Shown here: piece after piece, positions 25,556-37,900 of the stretch | How the letters are laid out: each line of letters starts with the position of its first letter | How positions within the stretch are numbered: position 1 is the stretch's first letter | Assembly (NCBI RefSeq): GCF_005048155.1 | Contig: NZ_SUMB01000013.1 | Location: 1-64,000, forward strand | Length of the DNA stretch: 64,000 bases | Direction: 5' to 3' | From: Streptomyces piniterrae | GTDB taxonomy: Bacteria; Actinomycetota; Actinomycetes; Streptomycetales; Streptomycetaceae | The notes under the pieces: model-generated | What the model was told of the DNA's origin: nothing | Seen by the model: only the letters and a program-made list of their open reading frames with translations | Database searches by the model: none | Translations under genes and position numbers: made by a program

Positions 25556-25777
25556 GCCCGGGATGGCGACCGGGTATAGGACGGAGATATCGCGCGGACG
25601 ACGTAGCCGGGTGACCGGATTTGCGTGGCCCCCGGGAACTTCGCGCCGGACGGGTGCGTGACGATGAGAGGCGACGAGGACATCCGGTGGACGAACGCCT
25701 CGAGCATGTGTCCGGTGAAATCCGGGAATCAGCCGAGGAGTCGGACACGCGGGAGAGTACGGGAGTGTGACGCTTTC

Positions 25778-26161
25778 ATGGACACCGGCAGGCGTGCCTT
25801 GTGGGTGGAGGAGCCGGCGACCCGGCGCCGGATGCCCGATCCGGTGCGTACGGCCGCGGTGCGGGCCGTCATCATCGTGGCGCTCACGCTGATTCAGGCC
25901 ATGGTGGCGTTCCTGAGCACGCTGGCGGGATCCTGGCTGGCGTTCCCCGCGGTGCTCAGCACCGTCGCCAGCACCGTGGTCGCGACCTGGGCGGTGCTGG
26001 ACGTATGGGTGACCCGGCAGGTGTGGGTGCAGCGGTACGGGGTGCAGTCCCAGCCGAGCAGTACGGCTAGGGAGTTGCGCCGTGAGCGGCGGCGGGTGCG
26101 CCGGCAGGAGGAGCGGGAGTCGCGGGACGGCCGGTCGCGAGTCGACGGCGCAGCCGCATGA
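25778..26161 (+). CDS. small two-helix membrane protein, unknown
   Basis: A 127-residue protein with two hydrophobic segments, VRAVIIVALTLIQAMVAFLS and WLAFPAVLSTVASTVVATWA. A very basic, Arg-rich C-terminus (RELRRERRRVRRQEERE) is probably cytoplasmic. I do not recognise a family. The ATG at 25778 has GGGAG 12 nt upstream; longer in-frame starts add unlikely sequence. Its last 95 bp lie antisense to the end of the ferredoxin reductase gene. Confidence 0.7.
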   Translation: MDTGRRALWVEEPATRRRMPDPVRTAAVRAVIIVALTLIQAMVAFLSTLAGSWLAFPAVLSTVASTVVATWAVLDVWVTRQVWVQRYGVQSQPSSTARELRRERRRVRRQEERESRDGRSRVDGAAA

Positions 26162-27299
26162 AGGGACGCGGGCGGTTGACGGCGAAGACCGCGGTGATCT
26201 CGCCGTCGCGTTCGTGGACGGCGAGCAGACTGCCCTCGTCGGGGCCGCCCTCGACGATGCGTACGGTGTCCTTGGGTCCGCGGCGGCCGGCCAGTTGGAT
26301 TCTGCTGCCGTACTGGTCGGACCAGAAGTAGGGCGGGGCGGTGTGCCGGGCGACGGTGGCGCCGGCGAGCAGGTTGCGGACGGCGGTGGCGGGCTGTTCG
26401 GTGGCGCTGGTCCAGTGTTCGGCGCGCAGTTCGCCGTAGCGGGCGACGTCTCCGGCGGCGACGATCTGCGGCAGCGAGCTCACTCCGCCCTCGTCGCAGA
26501 GCACGCCGTCGCGCAGGGCGAGGGGCGAGGGCGTCAGCCAGTCGGTGGCGGCGCTGACACCGATGCCGACGATCACGACGTCGGCGTCCAGCAGACGGCC
26601 GTCGGCGAGTTCCACGGCGGTGACGCGGGGCGCGGGGCGGCCCCCGGCGTCCGCCCGCAGCGCCTTGACGCCGGTGCCGCACAGCAGCCGCACCCCGTGC
26701 TCGGCGGGCATCCGTGCGCACAACTGGGCCATTTCCCGGCCGAGTTGGGGCACCAGCGGGAGGGGTGCCGCTTCCACGACGGTGACCTGGGCGCCGAGGC
26801 CGGCGCAGGCGGTGGCGGCCTCGGCGCCGATGAAGCCGCCGCCGATCACCACCACCTGCCGTGCGCCGGTGCGCAGTTCGCCGCGCAGCGCAAGCGCGTC
26901 GTCCAGGGTGCGCAGGGTGTGGACGCCGGCGAGGGGCGGCCCCGGCAGGGTGCGGGGCGCCGCTCCGGTGGCGACCACCACGCCGTCGGTGGTGATCCGG
27001 CGGCCGTCGGCGAGGAGCACCGCGCGGCCGGCCGTGTCGAGTCCGGCGGCGGGGGTGCCGAGCAGCCATTCGGCGGCCAGTTCCGCCTCCTCCTCGGCGT
27101 CGGAGAGCGACAGCGCGTCGGTCTCCGCGTCCCCGGCCAGGAAGGATTTGGACAGCGGCGGCCGGTCGTACGGGCGGTGGCGTTCGGCGCCGATGACGAC
27201 CAGGCGGCCGTCGAAGCCCTGGGCGCGGAGGGCCCGGACGGCGTGGAGCCCGGCCAGGGACGCTCCGACGACCGTGACGGTCCGCATGGCGGCGGTCAT
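26067..27299 (-). CDS. FAD-dependent ferredoxin reductase of a Rieske oxygenase system
   Basis: A 410-residue NAD(P)H-dependent FAD reductase of the putidaredoxin/rubredoxin reductase type. The FAD site is VVGASLAGLHAVRALR, ATGAAPRTLPG follows, the NAD site is VVVIGGGFIGAEAATA, and the second FAD contact is AAGDVARYG. It should pass electrons to the Rieske ferredoxin whose stop codon overlaps this start by 4 bp, and from there to the terminal oxygenase at 33645-34904. The last 30 residues (Pro/Ala-rich) go beyond the usual end and overlap the convergent small membrane gene by 95 bp. Confidence 0.9.
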   Translation of the reverse strand: MTAAMRTVTVVGASLAGLHAVRALRAQGFDGRLVVIGAERHRPYDRPPLSKSFLAGDAETDALSLSDAEEEAELAAEWLLGTPAAGLDTAGRAVLLADGRRITTDGVVVATGAAPRTLPGPPLAGVHTLRTLDDALALRGELRTGARQVVVIGGGFIGAEAATACAGLGAQVTVVEAAPLPLVPQLGREMAQLCARMPAEHGVRLLCGTGVKALRADAGGRPAPRVTAVELADGRLLDADVVIVGIGVSAATDWLTPSPLALRDGVLCDEGGVSSLPQIVAAGDVARYGELRAEHWTSATEQPATAVRNLLAGATVARHTAPPYFWSDQYGSRIQLAGRRGPKDTVRIVEGGPDEGSLLAVHERDGEITAVFAVNRPRPFMRLRRRLATGRPATPAPPAGAPAAAHGATP

Positions 27300-27625
27300 G
27301 CCACGGCCTCTTCCCGGACGGCGGGCCGGACATGGATCATCCCGTCCAGCACACTGACCTCGTGCGTGCGCACGGGGCGGCGGGCGGGCAGGCAGGCGGG
27401 TGCGCCGGTGCGCAGGTCGAACAGGGCCGCGTGCAGCGGGCATTCCACGAAGCAGCCCTCGACCCAGCCCTCGGAGAGCGAGGCGTCCTGGTGGCTGCAT
27501 GTGTCGTCGACGGCGTAGAAACCGTCCTCGGTGTGGAAGACGGCGATGGCCGGTGTGGTGTCGTCGATCTCGATCCGTACGGACTCGCCCTCGGGCAGGT
27601 CCTCGATGCGGCAGACGGGAATCAT
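27296..27625 (-). CDS. Rieske-type [2Fe-2S] ferredoxin
   Basis: A 109-residue soluble Rieske ferredoxin. The cluster ligands are C and H in DDTCSHQDASL and again in VECPLHAALFD, the CxH-x16-CxxH pattern. It carries electrons between the reductase (next gene, overlapping by 4 bp) and a Rieske oxygenase. GAGGGGGG lies four bases before the ATG. It is transcribed divergently from the IclR gene, and a 26-bp operator lies in the shared upstream region. Confidence 0.93.
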   Translation of the reverse strand: MIPVCRIEDLPEGESVRIEIDDTTPAIAVFHTEDGFYAVDDTCSHQDASLSEGWVEGCFVECPLHAALFDLRTGAPACLPARRPVRTHEVSVLDGMIHVRPAVREEAVA

Positions 27626-27668
27626 CTGGCCCCCCTCGCGCTGATCGGTATCATGGCGTTTTGAATAA

Positions 27669-27694
27669 CGCATCGCAGAGCGCGATGCGCAACA
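27669..27694. promoter_or_regulatory. probable IclR operator 1 (ferredoxin / iclR divergent region)
   Basis: This 26-bp site contains the perfect 8-bp inverted repeat CGCATCGC-AGAGC-GCGATGCG (27669-27689) followed by CAACA. On the minus strand it begins TGTTGCGCATCGCGC. 22 of its 26 bases match site 2 at 28672-28697. On the ferredoxin strand it lies between TTGCGC and TTATTC (18-nt spacing), a possible promoter, so binding would block ferredoxin transcription. Confidence 0.65.
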
Positions 27695-27769
27695 GAATCC
27701 AAGCCGGGGAGCGGGCCGTCAAGGGCTTCCCGGAGACATGCCCTCAGACGAGCCCGCAAGGGCCACCGG

Positions 27770-28594
27770 GTGGTGACGCAAAGACCCATGTCGAACTCGA
27801 GCGAGACGGCTGACGACCGGTCCGAGGAGCGGCGCGGCGGGGCGGGATCCGTCCAGTCCGTGGACCGCGCGGTGAGCGTTCTGGAGATCCTGGCCCGGAT
27901 GGGCGAGGCCGGGGTGACGGAGATTTCCGAGGAGCTGGGCGTCCACAAGTCGACCGCGTTCCGGATCCTGGGTGTGCTGGAGAACCGCGGGCTGGTGGAG
28001 CAGGAGAAGGAGCGCGGGAAGTACTTCCTGGGCGCCGGGGTGCTGCGGCTGGCCGGGGCCGCCGCGATCCGGCTGGACATCTCGCAGGAGGGCCAGCCGG
28101 TGTGCCGGGCGCTCGCGACGGACACCGGGGAGACCGCCAACATCGCGGTACTGGACGGCGATGCGGCGGTCAACATCATGCAGGCCAGGGGCGCCGCCGC
28201 GGTGACCGCCTACAACTGGCTCGGCCGCCGCACCCCGCTGCACGCCACCGCCAGCGGCAAGGTGCTGCTGGCGCATCTGCCGCGGGAGCGCCGGGAGGCC
28301 CTGGTGACCCGCAAGCTGGCACGTTTCACCGAGAACACCGTGGCCACCCCGGCCGCACTGCGCGCACAGCTCACCGCCGCCTTCGAGGACGGATTCGCCT
28401 GCACCACCGAGGAGTTGGAGATCGGTCTGAACGCGGTGGCGGCGCCGGTCAGGGCGCACGACGGCGCGGTGATCGGGGCGATCGGCGTGTCCGGGCCCGC
28501 GTACCGCATGGAGCGCTCGCTGCTCCCCGAACTCGCGGAGCGCTCCGCGAAGGCCGCGGCCGAGCTCTCCCGCCGCATGGGGTACGCGGGTTGA
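27770..28594 (+). CDS. IclR-family transcriptional regulator
   Basis: A 274-residue IclR regulator. The winged helix (about 28-95) has the recognition segment VTEISEELGVHKSTAFRIL. The C-terminal effector domain (about 105-265) has GETANIAVLDG, PLHATASGKVLLAHLP and GAIGVSGP. It sits in the middle of the demethylation genes with near-identical palindromic sites on both sides, so it very likely controls both the reductase/ferredoxin pair and the dehydrogenase operon. Start choice is between GTG 27770 (AAGGG, 7-nt spacing) and ATG 27788. The glycerol regulator GylR is also IclR-type, but this gene's position argues against that role. Confidence 0.92.
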   Translation: MVTQRPMSNSSETADDRSEERRGGAGSVQSVDRAVSVLEILARMGEAGVTEISEELGVHKSTAFRILGVLENRGLVEQEKERGKYFLGAGVLRLAGAAAIRLDISQEGQPVCRALATDTGETANIAVLDGDAAVNIMQARGAAAVTAYNWLGRRTPLHATASGKVLLAHLPRERREALVTRKLARFTENTVATPAALRAQLTAAFEDGFACTTEELEIGLNAVAAPVRAHDGAVIGAIGVSGPAYRMERSLLPELAERSAKAAAELSRRMGYAG

Positions 28595-28631
28595 GCCCGG
28601 GGCCGGGGACGGGGCAGCGAAAAATCACCTC

Positions 28632-28697
28632 TTGACGGATCCCTGGCTGACTTCCAGCATGTCTCCCATGGCGCAACGCAGCGCGCCATGGGCAACA
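28632..28697 (+). promoter_or_regulatory. promoter of the formaldehyde dehydrogenase operon with IclR operator 2
   Basis: TTGACG (28632-28637) is followed 17 nt later by CAGCAT (28655-28660). Immediately downstream is CCCATGGCGC (28665-28674) with its perfect 10-bp partner GCGCCATGGG (28683-28692). Overlapping it is the 26-bp sequence shared with operator 1 (28672-28697). A regulator bound here would cover the transcription start. The remaining 200 bp before the ATG form a long pyrimidine-rich leader without a gene. Confidence 0.6.
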
Positions 28698-28893
28698 CCG
28701 GGAGGGGCGGACGGCTGTGTCCGTCACGGTTCTCCGCTCCCCGGATTCCGCATTCCGCCTTTCACCTCTCGCATCCCGTCTTTCGCGTTTCACCTTTCGC
28801 GCAACGCACCACCACAACCCCTCACAGGCATCCGTGCCGACTCCATGCGCACCCGCCCCTGCCCTGCCGGCAGGCGCTGTTTAGGAGTGAGAC

Positions 28894-32429
<3,536 letters not shown>

Positions 32430-32466
32430 GGCCTGTCCGATGGCCCCGCCCCCCAGGGAGGCCCGT

Positions 32467-33648
32467 ATGTCCCCCTCGTATGACGTGATCGTGCTCGGAC
32501 TCGGCGGCATGGGCAGCGCCGCCGCCCACCATCTGGCCGCGCGCGGCGCCCGTGTGCTCGGCCTGGAGAAGTTCGGCCCGGTGCATCAACGCGGCTCCAG
32601 CCACGGCGGATCGCGCATCACCCGGCAGTCCTATTTCGAGGATCCCGCGTATGTCCCGCTGCTGCTGCGCTCCTACGAGCTGTACGACCGGCTGGAGCGC
32701 GACACCGGCCGCACGGTGGCGACGCTCTGCGGCGGGGTGATGCTCGGGCGTCCTGACAGCCGTACCGTCGCCGGGTCGCTGCTCTCCGCGCGGACCTGGG
32801 ACCTGCCGCACGAGATGCTGGACGCCGAGGAGATCCGGCGCCGCTTCCCGACCCTGACCCCGGCCGCGGACGAGGTCGCGCTGTACGAGGCGCGGGCCGG
32901 GCTCGTCCGCCCCGAGAACACCGTCGCGGCGCAGCTCCAGCTCGCCACCCGCGGCGGCGCCGAACTGCGCTTCCAGGAGCCGGTGACCCGCTGGGAGACA
33001 CTGCCCGGCGGTCGCGGGGTGCGGGTGCACACCCCCGAAGACACCTATACGGCCGGCCAGTTGGTGATCTGCCCGGGTGCCTGGGCGCCGGGGCTGCTGG
33101 CGGATCTCGGTGTGCCGTTCACCATCGAGCGGCAGGTCATGTACTGGTTCGCGCCCGACGGCGGCACCGCCCCGTACACCCCGGCGCGGCACCCCGTCTA
33201 CATCTGGGAGGACGCGGCGGGCGTCCAGATCTACGGCTTCCCCGCGATCGACGGGCCCGGCGGCGGCGCGAAGGTGGCGTTCTTCCGCAAGGGCACCGTC
33301 TGCACCCCGGAAACCATCGAGCGGACCGTCCACGACGACGAGGTGCGGGCCATGGCCGACCAGGTGGGACGGCTGCTGCCGGGCCTGCCGGGACGCTTCC
33401 TGAAGGCCGCCACCTGCATGTACAGCAACACCCCCGACGAGCACTTCGTCATCACCCGGCATCCCGCGCACCCCGACGCGGTCACCGTCGCCTGCGGATT
33501 CTCCGGCCATGGCTTCAAGTTCGTGCCGGTGGTCGGTGAGATCCTCGCCGACCTGGCGCTGACCGGGGAGACCGGGCATCCCATCGAGCTGTTCGACCCC
33601 GGCCGGCTGACCGCCGCGCCCGCGCCCGCACACGGAGGTGCCCGATGA
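32467..33648 (+). CDS. monomeric sarcosine oxidase / N-methyl amino acid oxidase (SolA family)
   Basis: A 393-residue flavoprotein of the monomeric sarcosine oxidase/N-methyltryptophan oxidase family, oxidising N-methyl groups to formaldehyde and hydrogen peroxide. The FAD site is [18 protein letters not shown]. The family motif [11 protein letters not shown] is present, and the covalent-flavin cysteine lies in [24 protein letters not shown] closes the FAD site. GGGAGG lies 8 nt before the ATG. Its position between a dimethylglycine dehydrogenase-like gene and a Rieske demethylase makes sarcosine the most likely substrate. Stop overlaps the next start by 4 bp. Confidence 0.87.
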   Translation: MSPSYDVIVLGLGGMGSAAAHHLAARGARVLGLEKFGPVHQRGSSHGGSRITRQSYFEDPAYVPLLLRSYELYDRLERDTGRTVATLCGGVMLGRPDSRTVAGSLLSARTWDLPHEMLDAEEIRRRFPTLTPAADEVALYEARAGLVRPENTVAAQLQLATRGGAELRFQEPVTRWETLPGGRGVRVHTPEDTYTAGQLVICPGAWAPGLLADLGVPFTIERQVMYWFAPDGGTAPYTPARHPVYIWEDAAGVQIYGFPAIDGPGGGAKVAFFRKGTVCTPETIERTVHDDEVRAMADQVGRLLPGLPGRFLKAATCMYSNTPDEHFVITRHPAHPDAVTVACGFSGHGFKFVPVVGEILADLALTGETGHPIELFDPGRLTAAPAPAHGGAR

Positions 33649-34904
33649 CCCTCGCGCCCGTATCGCCCAGCCTGCTCGCCACCCTGCCGGGCCGGATGTA
33701 CACCGACGCCGGTGTGTTCGCCGAGGAACAGGAGCGGATCTTCGAGTCGCTGTGGTTCTGCGCGGTCCGCGCCGCCGACCTGGAGCGGCCCGGCGCCTTC
33801 CGCACGGTCCAGGTGGGCCGGGAGAGCGTGGTGATCACCCGCACTCGCCGGGGCGGTCTCGCGGCCTTCCTGAACGTGTGCCGGCACCGTGGCGCCCGGC
33901 TGTGCACCGAGGAGTCCGGGGAGGTGCGGCGCAACCTCCAGTGCCCGTACCACGCCTGGACCTACGACCTGGACGGACGGCTGGTGGCCGCGCCCAACCT
34001 CCAGCGGATGCCGGATGTGGACCGCGGCGAGCGAGGGCTGCTGCCGGTACGGCTGCGGGAGTGGCTGGGCTATGTGTGGGTGTGCCTGGCCGAGGAACCG
34101 CCGTCGTTCGAGGAGACGGTGGTCGCCGCGGTCTCCGAGCGGCTGGGCGACCCGGCGGCCGTGCAGCGCTACGGGGTGGACGGTCTCGCGCTCGGCCGGC
34201 GGATCCGCTACGACGTGGCCGCCAACTGGAAGCTGATCGTCGAGAACTTCATGGAGTGCTACCACTGCGCCACCATCCACCCCGAACTCACCGAGGTGCT
34301 CCCGGAGTTCGCGGACGGTTTCGCGGCGCAGTACTTCGTGGGGCACGGTGCACAGTTCGCGGCGGAGGCCGAGGGGTTCACCGTGGACGGCGGCGGCGGC
34401 TTCGCGCCGTTCGCGGGCATCGCCGAGGAACAGGACCGCCGCTACTACGCCATCACCGTCCGCCCGCAGGTCTTCGTCAACCTCGTGCCCGACCATGTCA
34501 TCGTGCACCGGATGTTCCCGATGGCCGCGGACCGCACCGTCGTCGAGTGCGACTGGCTGTACGCACCCGACGTCGTGGCCTCAGGCGCCGACCTGTCCCG
34601 CTCCGTGGAACTCTTCCACCGGGTCAACGCGCAGGACTTCGCGGCCTGCGAACGGACCCAGCCCGCGATGGCGTCGCGGGCCTACCGCGCCGGCGGGGTG
34701 CTGGTGCCCAGCGAGCACCACATCGGCGAGTTCCACCGGTGGGTCAGCGAGCGGCTCCGTCCTGGGCCGGGTCCTCAGGGCTCGTCTCCGGCGATGTCGT
34801 CCGCGGGTCCGGTGCCTGCTGATCCCGGGCCCGCTGATCCGGGGCCTGCGGATCAGCAGGCTGCTGCGGCTCTTCCGGACGGCGGTACATACGCGTCGCC
34901 GTGA
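33645..34904 (+). CDS. Rieske oxygenase, alpha subunit (probable glycine betaine demethylase)
   Basis: A 419-residue ring-hydroxylating-type oxygenase. The Rieske centre is CRHRGARLC...NLQCPYHAW. The mononuclear iron site has [15 protein letters not shown] (ExYHx4H) and an aspartate in [11 protein letters not shown]-terminal [14 protein letters not shown] and [11 protein letters not shown] fit the glycine betaine/quaternary amine demethylase branch. With the ferredoxin and reductase at 26067-27625 it would remove one methyl group as formaldehyde. The catalytic domain ends near residue 372 ([10 protein letters not shown]). The last 47 residues are Pro/Ala/Gly-rich and antisense to the 3' end of the SMC gene (161-bp overlap). 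Carnitine or stachydrine are other possible substrates. Confidence 0.85.
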   Translation: MTLAPVSPSLLATLPGRMYTDAGVFAEEQERIFESLWFCAVRAADLERPGAFRTVQVGRESVVITRTRRGGLAAFLNVCRHRGARLCTEESGEVRRNLQCPYHAWTYDLDGRLVAAPNLQRMPDVDRGERGLLPVRLREWLGYVWVCLAEEPPSFEETVVAAVSERLGDPAAVQRYGVDGLALGRRIRYDVAANWKLIVENFMECYHCATIHPELTEVLPEFADGFAAQYFVGHGAQFAAEAEGFTVDGGGGFAPFAGIAEEQDRRYYAITVRPQVFVNLVPDHVIVHRMFPMAADRTVVECDWLYAPDVVASGADLSRSVELFHRVNAQDFAACERTQPAMASRAYRAGGVLVPSEHHIGEFHRWVSERLRPGPGPQGSSPAMSSAGPVPADPGPADPGPADQQAAAALPDGGTYASP

Positions 34905-37900
34905 TCTGGCCGTGCACCGCCTCACCCGCCGGATCCTGCTGCGGCAGCCCCGGCCGCAGATGCTCCTCGACGCTGATGTACTTCAGCCCGGCCCGCAGGT
35001 CGGCATCGTTGCGCAGCCGGATGACCAGCGGGAACTCGGCGAGCGCGGTGGTGTCGAACAGGCCCGTGGTGTAGAGCAGCTGGACGCCCAACGCGTCGGC
35101 CACCGCACGCTGGAGCTCCAGCAGATAGGTGGCGTTGGCGCGGCCGATGGGGTTGTCGAGGAACAGCGTGCCGGCGTGCCGCTGCTTGTCACGGCCCCGG
35201 TCGTTGCTGCGCAGCGCCGCCATCGTGCAGTACAGGGCGATGGCGGCGGTCAGCAGCTGGCCGCCGGAGAACACATCGCCCATCTGCCCGACCGGCACCC
35301 GCTCGGCGCGCAGCACCGCGTCCGGCTTGAGGATCTCCACGGCCACCCCGCGCGGCTGGAGCGCCGCGCTGACCCCGCGCAGCAGCAGGGACATACCGTC
35401 CCGCCGCAGATCGCTGTTCTTCCTGACCGCCGCGCGGGTCGCCTCGTCGATGACCTCGCCCAGCCGCTCGGTGAGCGTGGCCTGGTCCGGGTCCTCGAAA
35501 CGGATCCGCAGGAACTCCTGCCCGGACCACTCCCCCAGCCCCTCGGGAAGGCGGGACAGCCGCTGGGCCGAACGCAGCGTCGTCAGCGACGACTCCACCA
35601 GACCGCGGAGCCGGTCGACGATGCTGTCGCGATTGCGCTCCAGCTGCGCCAGCTCGTCGGTCAGCACCCGCAGCCGGGGCGCGAACGCCTCCGCCCACTT
35701 GGCGGCGTGGTCCGGCAGCGCGGCCGCGGGCAGCTCGCGGATCTGCTGGCGGGCGGGGGTGCGGACCTGTTCGTAGCGGGTGGCGTTGGCGTGCCGTACG
35801 AGGATGTCGCCGGCCTCGCGGACCGCGGCCTCGGCGGCGGAGAGGTCGGTGGCGCAGCCGCGCAGCGAACGGCGGGACTCGGCAGCGGCCTGCCGCGCCT
35901 CCTCCAGACGGCCGGCGTACGGCTCGGGCCGCTCGCCCGCCGCATCCTCGGCGTCGTGGTGGTCGCGGAGCAGATCGCGCAGCAGCGCCGCGGTCTCGTC
36001 GAAGCCGCCGGCCGCGTCCTCGGCGGCGCGGTGGGCGCGCAGCAGTCCTTCGTGCTGCGCGCGGGCGGTGTCCAACGCCTCGGTGGCGGTGGCCAGTTCG
36101 CCATTGGCGGTGCGCAGCAGCTCCTTGGCCCGGTCGGCGTCCGCGGGGACCATGCCGTCGGGCAGCTCGGTGTGCGCGTCGCCGTCGGCCGGTGCCAGCC
36201 GCTCGGCCTCGCCGCGCAGCCGGCCGAGCTGCTCGCTGGCGGCCGAGGCGCGGGTCTCCAGCATCTGAACCAGGGATTCGGCGCGGGCCGCGGCCGCCTG
36301 CCGGGACGGGCCGTCGGCGGCTTCCGGGCTCTCCAGGAGCTGTTCGGCGCGGGTGCGGACCTTGTTGGTGAGGCGGTTGAGCTCGGCCAGGGCGGCGCTC
36401 TCCTCGCCCTCGGCGCGGGCCTGTTCGGCGCGCAGGTCGGCGCCGACGCCGACCTTCTCGTAGAGCTGGGAGGCGGCACGGTAGGCCTCGCGCAGCGCGG
36501 GGAGGGAGCTGCTCGCACCCTCCGGTGCATCGCCCAGGTCGTCCGGGACGCCGGCGATCTCGGCGCGCTCGGCGCGCAGCGCGCGGGCGGTGCGGCGGGC
36601 GTCGTCGGCGGCCCGCTGGGCGGCCCTGCGGTCCTCGTCGGCGGCCCGCGCCCGGTCCACGCACTCCTCGGCTCGGGCCTCGAACTCGGCTGCCTCGTCG
36701 GCGAGTTCACGCATCCGCGACTGCCAGCCGGCGCGCTCGCGCAGCCGGTGCGCGAGCCCGGCGAGGACGTCCGCGACCCGGCGGGCGCGCTGCGCGGTCT
36801 CCTGACGCTCGTCGCGGACCCGGGTGGCCTCCGCCGCGGCCTCGTCCGCCTCGGCCCGCACCGTACGGGCCTCGGCCAGCTCGGCCGCCGCCTCGTCCGC
36901 GGCCGTGCGGCCGTGCTCCGCGGCTTCGGCCAGCTCGGCGAGCCGGCCGGCCGGGCAGCCGGCGCGCCATGAGCCGAGCCGGGCGGCCAGTGCGCGGTCC
37001 CCGGAGAGGCGGGCGGCCAGCGCCCGGATCTCCTCGTCGCGCTCTATGGCGCGGGCGCGCAGCGTCTGCCGCTCCTCGTCGGCGGCGGACTCGTCGTGCA
37101 TCGCCGGGTTCGGTGTAACGAGGAAAACGCCGTACACGCCGGTGTCCCGCTCGTCGGGGCCCGTGGTGGGCGCGAGCAGCGCGGCGGCGGTGCCGACGGC
37201 GACCGCGGAGCGGGGCAGCAGCGCGGCCTGGGCGAGCACGTCGCGCGCCCGCGCGTGGGTGTCGGGGTCCGTGATGATCACGCCGTCGACCAGCTCGGGG
37301 CGGGCGGCCAGCACTCGGGCGTGGTCGGCGGGGTCGACGGACTGGGCGAGATAGCGCCAGCCGGGCAGCGCGGGCACGCCGTGCTCACCCAGGTACTCCA
37401 CGGCGGCCAGGACGTCGGGGCCCGGGGGCAGCAGCCCGCCGTCACCCAGCGCGCCGAGGATCCGCGCGTCGTCGGCGGCGGCCGTCCGCAGATCGAACAG
37501 CTGCCGCTCGGCGGCGGCGACCCCCTCCTCCAGCAGTTCGCACAGCGCGTCGGCGCTGCGGTCCAGCTCCTCCGCGGTGAGCGGGCCGGCGGCGGGGCGG
37601 CGCGCCTCGGTGTCATCCGCGCCGGTGGACGGTGTCCGGGGACCCGGCAGCCGCTTGGACGTCGACTGCGGAAGGCCCAGCAGTTCGGCCAGCCGCTCCT
37701 CCGCGCCGAGGGATTCGGCGGCCCGGCGCTCGGCTTCGTGGGCGCGCTCCGCGGCCTGCGCCGCGTCCTCGGCGCGGGCGGCGGCCAGTTCCGCCGCGGA
37801 GTGCCGCGCGGTGGCCTCCCGGGCACGGTCGGTGGACTGCCGGGCGGCCTCGCGGGCCGAATCCCAGGCCGCCACGGCGGTCTTCTCCGCGTCGGAGGCG

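Noticed and set aside
27770-28594. IclR gene as the missing glycerol regulator gylR
   Set aside because: It lies 7 kb from glpFK among demethylation genes, and matching operators flank it, so local control is the simpler reading.
32430-32445. GGGCCTGTCCGA at 32430 as part of a terminator like that at 60504
   Set aside because: The complementary arm is missing here, and the next gene's ribosome site follows at once; it is just a shared short word.
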